NCBI RefSeq assembly: GCF_016481305.1
Contig: NZ_JAENBO010000007.1
Span: forward strand, 1 to 64,000
Direction of reading: 5' to 3'
Source of the DNA: Streptococcus pacificus
GTDB lineage: Bacteria > Bacillota > Bacilli > Lactobacillales > Streptococcaceae
DNA length: 64,000 nucleotides
Part shown: positions 1 to 10,626 of the stretch, one piece after another
Position numbering within the stretch: position 1 is the stretch's first letter
How the letters are laid out: every line of letters begins with the position of its first letter
Position numbers and translations under genes: made by a program
Notes under the pieces: model-generated
What the model was told of the DNA's origin: nothing
Databases searched by the model: none
The model's input: the letters and a program-made list of their open reading frames with translations, nothing else

Positions 1-3000
1 CTTTATCACCTGTTGGTTGTCCATTGGCTAACAGATTAACAACAACTTCTGTTGGACGTTTACCATCTTGGTTATTAGCATCATCCCAAATTTTCTTACC
101 TGAAATTTGTGTCACACTTGGTAAGTGGGTATTAGTAATATCATATCCTGTAACTTTTGATTTATAACCTTCTACAGACTCTTCCTTGACAGTATAGTGA
201 ATTTTCTTATCACCTTTTGATTCTGGAAGATTGTCGAACTGGTATTGCCAACCGTTTGCTGCAGAAACTTCCTGTCTATCTACTTCTTCATCATCCGCTA
301 AAAGAATAATGGTAACTTTTTCTGGTCGCTTACCATCTTGGTTATTAGCGTCATCCCAAGTTTTTGTTCCAGAAATAGTGATTATCTTTTTGTTTGTAAC
401 TACAAGGCCTTTATCAGAGGAACCACCATACGTTACTAGATAATCATCCCCATTCAGTTGGATTTTGCCATTGTTTTCATCAACTTCTTTAACACTGTAG
501 ATGTATTTGCGATCTTTTAAATCTTTCTCAAATAAATTGGTCCAAATTGCTTTAGTTGTTCCATTCTCTAATTTTTTAACATTTGCTTCAGGAACCTCTT
601 CAAGCTGACCACCTTCTACTTGACGATATAATTTTAAATAGATATCTGGATGATGTGTAGAAGAGCTCAACCATTTTTTCTGAACAGATACTTCGGTTTT
701 AGGTCTTTCATTTGCAACATCAATCTTATCTCCAACGATTGAATACTGTGTATTATTCTCCACTTGTTTTTTAAGTGTGAATCTGATATCTTCAGTTTTT
801 GTAATATCATAACCCTTAACCGTTTTAGTTTCTTTAAGAAGGTACTCTTTGTCCGTCCAAAGTACCCAACCTAAATTATGTTGGTCACCTTGAATAATAA
901 ATTTACCATTCTCATCAGTTACAAATTTGACATCATTACCATTTTTATCTTTAATAGCTGATTCTTGATTGTTAACAATTTCAAATAACTGGAACTCTAC
1001 ACCTTCTAATTTTTTAGAATAATCATCTTTATCACTCTTTATAATTGTAATACTTGGATTACTACCTGTTCCACCCCCAGTGGTTTCAATTTTCACTGTT
1101 CTTTTAATTTTACTAGATTTACCTTCTAAGGTGGCAGTATTAGAGTAAGTGGCAGTCCCTTTACCTAAAACTCTAACGTCATAAGTAATTGTTAACTTTT
1201 GATTATCTGGAAGATTATTAAATGTTAACGTATTTGTTTCTTTATCATAGCCTATGTTAACATCTTGAGAATCTGGACTAATTTTTATAGAATCTAACTT
1301 GATTCTCAAATTATCAGATAATTTATCTGTCAAAGTGAGTTTATCTGAATTAGTAATTAAATCTCTACCTTCTTTATTAACATCAATATTAAAAGTTGCA
1401 ATATAACCGTTATCAATTGTTGGCTCAACTATCAAACTCTTTTCAACAAATGGTGAATAGGTATGATTAGCAACAACAGTATCTGAGGTTAATCCTGCCC
1501 AAGAAGCAACGTTTTTAAGAGGATACCCTTCATCCATTGTTAAAGCTTTATTATTTAATTCATCAAGAGTGGCCTTATCTTTAGGTATCAAATAGTAAAA
1601 CACTTCATATTTTGGATATAGATAATTTCCATCTTTAGGTAAATTTTTAAGACTTATTTCTATTCCTTCATTTGTAGAAACAACATCAGCATCCCCACCC
1701 TCAACAGTATTGCCATTTATATCCAATCCTCTAACTTGAACACCTTTATCAAGATAGTATTTTAAATAGGCTGTGTCAAATTTATCTTGAAGAACTGCTG
1801 TCTCTTCTGATGAACCTTCTAGTGTTAATTTATATTTATATATAGGGTAATTAATACCATTTATTTCAACGGTTGATTTTTCAATATATTCTTTTTTAAG
1901 GCTCTGCTTTTTAGGAATCGCTTTTGCATATGCTCCTAAAATAATTTGTTCTCCTTGAGCAGTATTCATTCTAAATGATATGTTATTAGTATGAATTTCA
2001 TCCGTTTTATAACCAACTGATGCTGCATAATCTAGCCAATCTTGGTTAACTTCCGTTTCCAAAGTCAACACTATATCTCTAGGCTTACCATCTGGGGTTG
2101 GATTTAAACCAGCTTTTTTCTTATCACTATCTTTGTAAAAATGTATAGATATTGTATTTCTATTTGGAGAATTACTTGAGCGGACAATTTTAAAGCTTTC
2201 CTGATCTTGTAAACCTGTCACTTTGATTTTAGATAAATCTGTCTCATCAAATAAATCTTTTAACCATTTACCATTGTGTTCAAATTTTGGTAAGTCATCT
2301 ACTATAAAAGCCTGACCATCATGTCCTTGACCAATAAAGTCCTTGATAGTAATTTGCCACTTAATTTTTTCAGACGATACTTCAATCGCTTCTTTAGATA
2401 ATGTTGTGGCTATTTGATTACCTTCAATATTAGTAGAGGCACCGCTGCTATAATTTCCAAGGATAACATTATTTTTAAAATTAAGTGTCCCAGGAGCACC
2501 TGTCATATCAACTTCTGAAGAATATACAATTTCATATTTGAATTTGCCATCACTCTGTGGAATTGTATATTTCCAAGAATTTAGTTTTCCATCAGCGGTA
2601 GTTGTATCTAGTTGTGACCAAGGAATATTTCTAATTTCTGTAGAGCCATCTGGTTTTGTAACAGTAATTTGAATGCCTTGGCCTGAATAACCCATTCTTT
2701 TACTAGAGACATCAGTAATTTTATCAAAGATAACTTCGCCACCCATAGTCTTATGCATAAAACTATTTATATCAAGCTTCCAAGTTATTTCGTAGATATT
2801 ATTCCCTTTATCCTCTTTTTTTAGGACTCTCTTTGAGAGCATAGAAAAATCAATTTTATCTTTCAAATCAAAATCAATACTCTTTGCATCAGGAACTTTG
2901 TCGCTTTGGACACTAGCGGTGTTCTTAGTTTCTTCTACTGTTCCCTTTTCTGCAATAAGATCATGATCTACTGTAGCACTATATTGAACAATGATTTCTT

Positions 3001-3793
3001 CTTCATGACCTAGTCTTTCGATTCTTGTTTCAAACCCATTTCCTACTTGCGTTGTTTGATGTGCCACTGGATTCGTTTTATTTGACGTAATAACGACATC
3101 ATTATTAAAAGTTAAAGCAGTCCCGCTGATAATATCAGAGATAACAACATTTTTATTTATGCCTTTGGATTTGATGATTAATTTATAATTAACCATTCCT
3201 GTTGTTTTATCGTAGGAGCCTTCTTTTTCAATAGTTATATCTGAATCTACATTTATAGTAAATTTTTTTATGATATTTTCATTAAATTGAATCTCACTAA
3301 CATTTTCAGAAATTCTACCCCTTATTTCAATCATAAACTCAATATTTGCTACTTTTGTTAATCGTGAATAGTTAGGGTCATTTTGATTAAATCTTACCTT
3401 TAATTGATTTCCTTCAACTCTATAGATATTATCATTAACATCTACTTCACCTTCACTATCAATAATATGAATGGAAAATGAAGTTTCTCCAACTGGCCCC
3501 ACTGATAAGCCGTCTGGAAGAGTATATATTAATTCTTCTTCATCACTAAATTGCTTTGTTTGATTTTCAGCAAACCTAAATATTACATCATAATCACCAT
3601 TTGGATATACAATATAATTTCCCTGAGGGTCCGTTTCAGCATCGACATCAGCCTGAATCAACAATTCATTAAGATTAGTAGTAGATGCTCCTACACCTTC
3701 AGTATATACAGTTTGACTTAGTAAACCAAGCCCTAATACCGTTATTAGCGATAAAAATAGCAAACAAAGTACTTGTTTTATATTCTTGATCAT
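1..3793 (-). CDS. Cna-B-repeat surface adhesin, C-terminus cut by window edge
   Basis: The frame stays open from the ATG at 3793 to the window edge, about 1264 codons, so the C-terminus and any LPXTG anchor lie outside. Residues 1-30 form a signal peptide (MIKNIKQVLCLLFLSLITVL). Next comes a long region of beta-rich adhesin-like modules, about 900 residues. After a Gly-rich hinge (TGGGTG, near 1070) there are prealbumin/Cna-B-type domains: a SpaA-like one (LEGVEFQLFE), one starting VSVQKKW, then two near-identical starts (TWDDANNQDGKRP and IWDDANNQDGKRP) near the edge. Such stacked domains are typical of wall-anchored collagen- or fibronectin-type adhesins with intramolecular isopeptide bonds. 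The start has an SD (GAGAGGAAAAG) at good spacing. The ligand is unknown. It is transcribed away from purA on its own promoter. Confidence 0.85.
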   Translation of the reverse strand, partial: MIKNIKQVLCLLFLSLITVLGLGLLSQTVYTEGVGASTTNLNELLIQADVDAETDPQGNYIVYPNGDYDVIFRFAENQTKQFSDEEELIYTLPDGLSVGPVGETSFSIHIIDSEGEVDVNDNIYRVEGNQLKVRFNQNDPNYSRLTKVANIEFMIEIRGRISENVSEIQFNENIIKKFTINVDSDITIEKEGSYDKTTGMVNYKLIIKSKGINKNVVISDIISGTALTFNNDVVITSNKTNPVAHQTTQVGNGFETRIERLGHEEEIIVQYSATVDHDLIAEKGTVEETKNTASVQSDKVPDAKSIDFDLKDKIDFSMLSKRVLKKEDKGNNIYEITWKLDINSFMHKTMGGEVIFDKITDVSSKRMGYSGQGIQITVTKPDGSTEIRNIPWSQLDTTTADGKLNSWKYTIPQSDGKFKYEIVYSSEVDMTGAPGTLNFKNNVILGNYSSGASTNIEGNQIATTLSKEAIEVSSEKIKWQITIKDFIGQGHDGQAFIVDDLPKFEHNGKWLKDLFDETDLSKIKVTGLQDQESFKIVRSSNSPNRNTISIHFYKDSDKKKAGLNPTPDGKPRDIVLTLETEVNQDWLDYAASVGYKTDEIHTNNISFRMNTAQGEQIILGAYAKAIPKKQSLKKEYIEKSTVEINGINYPIYKYKLTLEGSSEETAVLQDKFDTAYLKYYLDKGVQVRGLDINGNTVEGGDADVVSTNEGIEISLKNLPKDGNYLYPKYEVFYYLIPKDKATLDELNNKALTMDEGYPLKNVASWAGLTSDTVVANHTYSPFVEKSLIVEPTIDNGYIATFNIDVNKEGRDLITNSDKLTLTDKLSDNLRIKLDSIKISPDSQDVNIGYDKETNTLTFNNLPDNQKLTITYDVRVLGKGTATYSNTATLEGKSSKIKRTVKIETTGGGTGSNPSITIIKSDKDDYSKKLEGVEFQLFEIVNNQESAIKDKNGNDVKFVTDENGKFIIQGDQHNLGWVLWTDKEYLLKETKTVKGYDITKTEDIRFTLKKQVENNTQYSIVGDKIDVANERPKTEVSVQKKWLSSSTHHPDIYLKLYRQVEGGQLEEVPEANVKKLENGTTKAIWTNLFEKDLKDRKYIYSVKEVDENNGKIQLNGDDYLVTYGGSSDKGLVVTNKKIITISGTKTWDDANNQDGKRPEKVTIILLADDEEVDRQEVSAANGWQYQFDNLPESKGDKKIHYTVKEESVEGYKSKVTGYDITNTHLPSVTQISGKKIWDDANNQDGKRPTEVVVNLLANGQPTGDK

Positions 3794-3930
3794 TGTCTTT
3801 TCCTCTCTCTAAATATGATTTATTTCTAAATAATTTTTTATATTATGTTTTTCCTCCGTTCATTAAACCTACTTTTGAAAATATTCTGAAATTTTCATAT
3901 TTATGTTTTCATTTTATAATTCCTAAATCA

Positions 3931-3959
3931 ATCATACCACACAAACGCTTTATTATCAA
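3931..3959 (-). promoter_or_regulatory. Promoter of the Cna-B surface protein
   Basis: On the minus strand there is TTGATA (3954-3959), a 17-nt spacer and TATGAT (3931-3936) preceded by TG. The predicted leader to the ATG at 3793 is about 130 nt and AT-rich. It contains a GGAGG near 3855 that is not followed by a start codon. Nothing else is seen in the 350 nt between this gene and the purA terminator. Confidence 0.7.
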
Positions 3960-4141
3960 TGCTTTTATGCATTTTATCCTATGAACAGCAAACAATAATT
4001 TAAAATTAATACAAAACAACAAAGTTATCGATAATAAAATAATAACCACATATTAAATAGACCTCAAAATTCTAGTAAGAACTAATCTAGAAAATTATCA
4101 TTTTAACGAGTCTTAATTTAGCTAATATTATTAAGGTTCAC

Positions 4142-4173
4142 AAAAAAATCTACCAAAAACATTTTTGGTAGAT
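4142..4173 (-). terminator. Rho-independent terminator of purA
   Basis: A 12-bp perfect stem (ATCTACCAAAAA paired with TTTTTGGTAGAT) with a 2-nt loop is followed on the minus strand by a run of T. It lies 65 nt after the purA stop. Confidence 0.85.
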
Positions 4174-4237
4174 CCTAGTCTAATATAATATTACTCTCAA
4201 TTTTACCCTTAAAAGATTTCAGTTTCGTCAAGTCACT

Positions 4238-5581
<1,344 letters not shown>

Positions 5582-5621
5582 TCATGGTAGGAGTTTCACC
5601 TACAAGCGTATCACCTTACCT

Positions 5622-5650
5622 ATTATATGAAATTATGGTGTTTTTTTCAA
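5622..5650 (-). promoter_or_regulatory. purA promoter
   Basis: On the minus strand there is TTGAAA (5645-5650), a 17-nt spacer and TATAAT (5622-5627). The roughly 85-nt leader contains two small inverted repeats (GTAGG/CCTAC near 5587-5604, and AGCACGAT/ATCGTGTGCT near 5544-5564). Their role is unknown. Confidence 0.8.
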
Positions 5651-5727
5651 CAGACAATGGGAGAAACTTCTTTTTTCATAGTCCTTTACTATCTAGTAAA
5701 AAACATGTGCATTTTTCATGCTTTTCA

Positions 5728-5756
5728 TTGTCATAACAGTAAGATTGCGTTACAAT
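5728..5756 (+). promoter_or_regulatory. Promoter of the xpaC-telA operon
   Basis: TTGTCA (5728-5733), a 17-nt spacer and TACAAT (5751-5756) lie 36 nt upstream of the first ATG. The promoter is divergent from purA. Confidence 0.75.
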
Positions 5757-5791
5757 AATATCAACTATTAAACGTTAGTAAAGGATAAATA

Positions 5792-6598
5792 ATGAGAAAG
5801 ACAAGTTTATTAGGAAAGATTATTTTTCTAATTGTATTAGTTTATGCGATACAGATAGCCATCCCCTTCGTTGTAGCTGCAGCTATAGGTTTTGGCCTTT
5901 TTCAATGGTGGAAGAAAAGCAAAGCAACACCCATCCAGCATAAAAAAGCAGAGCAAATTAGTGATAGCTTAGAAATTCAAGAATTAAAAGCTTATATTAA
6001 ACTAACTGATAAAAAACTTAAGAAACTAGAAAAATACCAAGAAAAAGAAAAATGGGATGACTACCTTGATTCAGTGAAACAAATCCTCCCACAATTAACA
6101 CATATTAAGGATGAAGCCGATCGATTAAAAAAAGAAATCGAGCCACTCGTTTACAAAAGGATTATTAAGAAAGTCCATACTACCAGACTAGATATCCAAG
6201 AACAATTGGAAAAACTCGGATTGTCCCCTGATCTACCAGAAACAGATGAAGAAAAAAATATCCTCCATCTAGCTCCTGAGCTCAGTGAATGCTACCACAA
6301 CATCCAAAAAGATAACTTAACCATTCTGGAAAAAATTAAACAAGCAGATAATCACGAGGAATTAATCGCCATCCATCAAAGCAATATGAAACGCTTTGAA
6401 GATATTTTATCTGGTTACCTCAAAATCAAAGCTAATCCAAAAGATTATTACAATGCCGATGAACGTTTGGCGCAAGCTAAAGAAGCCATTGAAAAATTTG
6501 ATTTAGACTTAGACGAAACCCTTCGTCAACTCAACGAAAGTGAATTGAAAGATTTTGAGATTAGTCTACGCATGATGCAACATAAAAAAACTAGCTAA
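5792..6598 (+). CDS. xpaC: XpaC-like membrane-anchored protein
   Basis: The 268-residue protein belongs to the XpaC family, named for 5-bromo-4-chloroindolyl phosphate hydrolysis in Bacillus; the true biochemical role is unsettled. One strong N-terminal membrane segment (about residues 8-38, ending FGLFQWWKK) is followed by a long, charged, mostly helical coiled-coil-like region rich in Lys and Glu. The SD is AAAGGA, 8 nt before the ATG. It is followed after 11 nt by telA. This pairing is conserved in Firmicutes and suggests both act together at the membrane in envelope or toxic-compound stress. The function is inferred only. Confidence 0.85.
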   Translation: MRKTSLLGKIIFLIVLVYAIQIAIPFVVAAAIGFGLFQWWKKSKATPIQHKKAEQISDSLEIQELKAYIKLTDKKLKKLEKYQEKEKWDDYLDSVKQILPQLTHIKDEADRLKKEIEPLVYKRIIKKVHTTRLDIQEQLEKLGLSPDLPETDEEKNILHLAPELSECYHNIQKDNLTILEKIKQADNHEELIAIHQSNMKRFEDILSGYLKIKANPKDYYNADERLAQAKEAIEKFDLDLDETLRQLNESELKDFEISLRMMQHKKTS

Positions 6599-6609
6599 AG
6601 GAGCTCCCC

Positions 6610-7887
6610 ATGTCAGATACATTCCATTTTGATATTGATAAAATTGCCAATAATGAGTTGGTTAAAACAGACAAAACAACTGATATTATTCTTGATAATA
6701 GTTCAGATAAAGCAGGACAAATCTCATTTTTAGAGAAACTCAGTGCTGAGCAACAAGACGCTATTATGGAAAGAACACCTCAGTTAGTTGATAATTTCAT
6801 TGCTGACCAGAATGCCTTGTTGGACTTTGGTCAATCTGCCGTTGAAGAAGTCAATAATACGGTTAATCATATTTTATCTGAGCAAAAGAAATTGGAAATT
6901 CCTCAGGTTGATGACTTGCTACAAACCACCAACCGTGAACTCAATGGTTTTGTCGTCAAATATAAAGATGTGACACCGGTAGATTTGGAGAAAAAACCAA
7001 ATTTCATCCAAAAATTATTTAAGCAAGGTCGCAATACCCTTCAAGAATTCTATTTTGATGCCCAAAATATCGAGCAGAAAATGAATAGTATGGCAGCAAC
7101 CATTGTTAAACAAGAAGAGATGTTAGCCAGAAATATTGTTTCTGCTGAAATACTAATTGAAGACAACACCAAATCTATTGAAAACCTTGTTGGTGTCATT
7201 GCTTTTATTGAAGCCAGTCAACAAGAAAGTGCTAAACGCGCACAAAATCTCCAAACCGAAATTGCCACCCTTGACAGTGCAACACCAGAATTTCATATGA
7301 AATCTGAAGAATTAGCAAGAATGACTGAAGTGATTAATACTTTGGAACAACAACACACAGAATATATGAGTCGTCTCTATGTGGCATGGGCAACAACGCC
7401 TCAAATGAGAAATCTTGTTAAAGTTTCTTCTGATATGCGTCAAAAACTGGGTATGCTTCGTCGCAATACCATCCCAACCATGAAATTGTCAATCGCTCAG
7501 TTAGGTGTCTTGCAACAATCTGTTAAATCAGGAGCGACAGCAGACGCAATCGTCAATGCCAACAATGCCGCCCTTCAAATGCTTGCTGAAACCAGTAAAG
7601 AAGCTATTCCAGTACTTGAGCGAACCGCACAAAGTCCGACCCTTTCTATTTCTTCTGTCACAAGTCTTGCTGAGAGTTTAGTGGCGCAAAACAATGGTAT
7701 CATTGCAGCAATTGATAACGGTAGAAAACAACGTGCTCAATTAGAAACAGCTATTATCAAATCCGCAGAAACCATCAACGATACCGTCAAATTACGAGAT
7801 GAAAAAATCATCAAGGCGCTCTTAAACGAAGGCAAACAAGCACAAGAAAATGTTGAAGATAGTTCTGGTAGCGAAGAAGTTAGCTAA
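6610..7887 (+). CDS. telA: TelA-family toxic anion resistance protein
   Basis: The 425-residue cytosolic protein is nearly all alpha-helical. It matches the TelA/KlaA family (motifs FIQKLFKQGRNTL, LYVAWATTPQMR, RRNTIPTMKLSIAQL). In plasmids and Firmicutes the family is linked to tellurite, nisin and other cell-wall stress resistance, with no enzyme activity proven. It is the second gene of the xpaC-telA operon, with SD AAAGGAG just after the xpaC stop. It ends in an acidic serine-rich tail (EDSSGSEE). Confidence 0.92.
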   Translation: MSDTFHFDIDKIANNELVKTDKTTDIILDNSSDKAGQISFLEKLSAEQQDAIMERTPQLVDNFIADQNALLDFGQSAVEEVNNTVNHILSEQKKLEIPQVDDLLQTTNRELNGFVVKYKDVTPVDLEKKPNFIQKLFKQGRNTLQEFYFDAQNIEQKMNSMAATIVKQEEMLARNIVSAEILIEDNTKSIENLVGVIAFIEASQQESAKRAQNLQTEIATLDSATPEFHMKSEELARMTEVINTLEQQHTEYMSRLYVAWATTPQMRNLVKVSSDMRQKLGMLRRNTIPTMKLSIAQLGVLQQSVKSGATADAIVNANNAALQMLAETSKEAIPVLERTAQSPTLSISSVTSLAESLVAQNNGIIAAIDNGRKQRAQLETAIIKSAETINDTVKLRDEKIIKALLNEGKQAQENVEDSSGSEEVS

Positions 7888-7900
7888 AACACAAACAAAA

Positions 7901-7928
7901 ACAAGTCACAGTGATGGCTTGTTTTTTT
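7901..7928 (+). terminator. Terminator of xpaC-telA
   Basis: A 7-bp stem (ACAAGTC with GGCTTGT, one G-T pair) and an 8-nt loop are followed by seven T. It lies 14 nt after the telA stop. Confidence 0.75.
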
Positions 7929-7993
7929 ATCTTTCACCTCAATAAATTCCTATTTTTTCAAGAAAAAACAATCTGCTAAAACATGAGATATTG

Positions 7994-8002
7994 TGGTATA
8001 AT
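7994..8002 (+). promoter_or_regulatory. Extended -10 promoter very close to the hslO start
   Basis: TGGTATAAT (TG at 7994-7995, TATAAT at 7997-8002) ends only 7 nt before the hslO ATG. The sequence at the expected -35 position is poor. If this -10 is used, the transcript starts at or within a few bases of the ATG, and no SD is visible. Confidence 0.6.
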
Positions 8003-8009
8003 GTAAGTT

Positions 8010-8882
8010 ATGGATAAATTAATCAAGACAATATCAGCTTCTGGTTATTTTCGTGCCTATGTGTTAGACAGCACACAAACCGTAAGAGAAGCTCAAAAAA
8101 GACATCAAACCCTAGCAAGTTCAACAGTTGCGCTTGGTCGTACTTTAATTGCTACTCAAATATTGGCTGCTAATCAAAAAGGAGACAGTAAAATTACTGT
8201 TAAAGTGATTGGTGATAGTTCTTTTGGCCACGTTATTTCTGTTGCTGATACCAATGGGCATGTCAAAGGCTATATCCAAAACAAGGGAATTGACATCAAA
8301 AAAACAGCTACTGGTGAAGTGGTTGTTGGACCTCTTATGGGCAATGGCCACTTTGTTGTTATCACAGATTATGGTACCGGGAAACCCTACACTTCAACCA
8401 CTCCTCTCATCACTGGAGAAATTGGTGAAGACTTTGCCTATTACCTCACAGAGAGTGAACAAACCCCTTCTGCAGTTGGCCTAAATGTCTTATTAGATGA
8501 TAATGATCAGGTGAAAGTGGCAGGGGGTTTTATGCTACAAGTCTTACCTGGGGCCCCAGAAGAAGCGATTACTCGCTATGAAAAACGCATCCAAGAAATG
8601 CCAGCCATTTCTAGTCTCTTGGCATCAAAAAATCATATTGAAGCCCTTTTAGACGCTATCTATGGCGATGAAGCTTTTAAACGACTCTCAGAAGATAACC
8701 TATCATTTCAATGCGATTGCTCGAAAGAACGATTCCAAAATGCCCTAGCAACACTTGGAAAAACTGACTTGCAAGAAATGAAGGATGAAGACCATGGTGC
8801 CGAAATTATCTGCCAATTTTGTGGCACTGTCTACACCTTTGACGAAGAAGAATTGGAGAAGATAATCAATGACAAATCTTAA
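8010..8882 (+). CDS. hslO: Redox-regulated chaperone Hsp33
   Basis: This is a cytosolic holdase activated by oxidative unfolding. At 290 residues it has the normal family length. The N-terminal chaperone domain carries GYFRAY and STVALGRTL. The C-terminal zinc switch has the expected CxC plus CxxC arrangement: CDC near residue 233 and CQFC near residue 269. These four cysteines bind zinc when reduced. The start is fixed by the family N-terminus (MDKLIK), although no SD is present; the -10 lies 7 nt upstream. The 3' end overlaps dusB by 14 nt, so the two are probably co-translated. Confidence 0.96.
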   Translation: MDKLIKTISASGYFRAYVLDSTQTVREAQKRHQTLASSTVALGRTLIATQILAANQKGDSKITVKVIGDSSFGHVISVADTNGHVKGYIQNKGIDIKKTATGEVVVGPLMGNGHFVVITDYGTGKPYTSTTPLITGEIGEDFAYYLTESEQTPSAVGLNVLLDDNDQVKVAGGFMLQVLPGAPEEAITRYEKRIQEMPAISSLLASKNHIEALLDAIYGDEAFKRLSEDNLSFQCDCSKERFQNALATLGKTDLQEMKDEDHGAEIICQFCGTVYTFDEEELEKIINDKS

Positions 8883-9855
8883 TAGCCCATTTATGATTGG
8901 AGATATCCATGTGCCACACAGAACCGTCTTGGCCCCTATGGCTGGGGTGACAAACTCAGCATTTAGAACGATTGCTAAAGAGTTTGGGTCTGGTCTTGTG
9001 GTTATGGAGATGGTCTCAGATAAAGGGATTCAATACAACAATGAAAAAACGCTACACATGCTTCATATTGATGGGGAGGAGCATCCTGTTTCCATTCAAC
9101 TGTTTGGTAGTGATGGTGATAGTTTAGCAAGAGCGGCTGAATTCATTCAAAAAAATACCAAGGCTGACCTTGTTGATATCAATATGGGTTGCCCCGTTAA
9201 TAAAGTGGTTAAAAATGAGGCCGGTGCTAAATGGCTAAAGGATCCTGAGAAAATCTACTCAGTGGTTAAAACAGTGAAATCTGTTCTTGATATTCCTTTG
9301 ACGGTTAAAATGAGAACTGGTTGGGCAGACAGCTCACTAGCTGTTGAAAATGCCTTGGCTGCTGAATCGGCAGGTGTTTCTGCCTTAGCTATGCATGGAA
9401 GAACTAGGGAGCAAATGTATACTGGCCATTGTGACCACGACACTTTAAAAAGAGTGGCAAAAGCTATCACCAAAGTACCCTTTATCGGTAATGGGGATAT
9501 CAAGACTGTGCAAGATGCCGCTTATATGATTGATGAAATTGGCACAGATGCAGTGATGATTGGACGCGCAGCAATGAATAACCCTTACATCTTTACTCAA
9601 ATCAATCATTACTTTGAAACAGGTGAAATCTTGCCTGATTTACCATTTGAGAAAAAATTAGATATTGCTTTTGATCACTTGACACGCCTTGCTTCTCTGA
9701 AAGGAGAGCACATTGCTGTTCGTGAATTTAGAGGACTTGCTCCACATTACTTACGAGGAACAGCTGGAGCTGCAAAAATCCGTGGAGCTGTTTCAAGAGC
9801 AGAAACTATTGAGGAAATTGAAGAACTCTTTCAGCAAGCACGCGTAAGTCTTTAA
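8869..9855 (+). CDS. dusB: tRNA-dihydrouridine synthase, DusB type
   Basis: This FMN- and NADPH-dependent enzyme reduces uridine to dihydrouridine in tRNA D-loops. It has 328 residues. The TIM-barrel FMN-binding start is [13 protein letters not shown], the active-site Cys is in [10 protein letters not shown] (about residue 108), followed by MRTGW, and the phosphate-binding motif is GNGD...IGRAAMNNP. The start overlaps the end of hslO by 14 nt in another frame, with an internal SD (GGAGAAG), so the pair is a tight operon. Pairing of hslO with dus is common in streptococci. Confidence 0.93.
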   Translation: MTNLNSPFMIGDIHVPHRTVLAPMAGVTNSAFRTIAKEFGSGLVVMEMVSDKGIQYNNEKTLHMLHIDGEEHPVSIQLFGSDGDSLARAAEFIQKNTKADLVDINMGCPVNKVVKNEAGAKWLKDPEKIYSVVKTVKSVLDIPLTVKMRTGWADSSLAVENALAAESAGVSALAMHGRTREQMYTGHCDHDTLKRVAKAITKVPFIGNGDIKTVQDAAYMIDEIGTDAVMIGRAAMNNPYIFTQINHYFETGEILPDLPFEKKLDIAFDHLTRLASLKGEHIAVREFRGLAPHYLRGTAGAAKIRGAVSRAETIEEIEELFQQARVSL

Positions 9856-9930
9856 AGAAAAACCTCTAGCCTCTTGAAAAAATAAGCATTTTTTTATAAA
9901 ATAAGAACGTCATATATAGTTAGGAGAAGT

Positions 9931-10575
9931 ATGTTGATTGTATTAGCAGGAACCATTGGAGCTGGGAAAAGCTCCCTCGCAGCAGCACTTGGAGAACATT
10001 TAGGCACAGAAGTCTTTTATGAGGCCGTTGATAATAACCCCGTTTTAGATCTCTATTATCAAGATCCGAAAAAATATGCCTTTTTATTACAAATCTTTTT
10101 CTTAAACAAACGGTTCAAATCCATTAAAGACGCCTATAAAGAAGATAATAACATTTTGGATCGCTCTATTTTTGAAGATGAATTATTTCTAACAATCAAC
10201 TACAAAAACGGCAACGTTACAGAAACAGAACTCAATATTTACAAGGAATTGTTGGAAAACATGTTAGAAGAGTTAGAAGGTATGCCTAAAAAGAGACCCG
10301 ACTTACTCATTTATATTGATGTCTCATTTGAAAAAATGTTGGAGCGTATTAAAAAGCGTGGTCGAGATTTTGAACAAATTGCTGATAATCCTGAATTGTA
10401 CAATTATTACAAACAAGTTCACGGTGAATATCCTGAATGGTATGAAAACTACAACGTCTCACCAAAAATTAAAATCAGTGGTGATGAACTTGACTTCATT
10501 GAAAATCCTGAGGATTTACAAACCATCTTTGATATGGTAGACAACCAATTAAGAGAGCTTGATTTATTAGATTAA
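9931..10575 (+). CDS. Deoxynucleoside kinase (dAK/dGK type)
   Basis: The 214-residue enzyme salvages deoxynucleosides to 5'-monophosphates. Walker A is GTIGAGKSS (residues 7-15). The nucleoside-pocket Glu follows (FYEAVDNNP), the DRS motif is LDRSIFED, and the lid is rich in Arg and Lys (RIKKRGRDFEQ). This matches the dCK/dGK family of Firmicutes. Substrate preference (dA versus dG) cannot be read from sequence alone. The SD is AGGAG, 6 nt before the ATG. It lies 75 nt after dusB and may share its transcript. It ends at a bidirectional terminator shared with clpC. Confidence 0.9.
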   Translation: MLIVLAGTIGAGKSSLAAALGEHLGTEVFYEAVDNNPVLDLYYQDPKKYAFLLQIFFLNKRFKSIKDAYKEDNNILDRSIFEDELFLTINYKNGNVTETELNIYKELLENMLEELEGMPKKRPDLLIYIDVSFEKMLERIKKRGRDFEQIADNPELYNYYKQVHGEYPEWYENYNVSPKIKISGDELDFIENPEDLQTIFDMVDNQLRELDLLD

Positions 10576-10590
10576 ATTTGAATACCAATT

Positions 10591-10622
10591 AAAACACCTT
10601 GAGACTAGTCTCAAGGTGTTTT
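10591..10622. terminator. Bidirectional terminator between dNK and clpC
   Basis: A perfect 32-nt palindrome (AAAACACCTTGAGACT and its complement) has A and T runs at its ends. It serves the convergent dNK (+) and clpC (-) genes. Confidence 0.9.
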
Positions 10623-10626
10623 TCAA

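Noticed and set aside
3793-3984. 63-codon plus-strand frame upstream of the Cna-B gene
   Set aside because: Lies antisense to the leader and promoter; AT-rich composition only.
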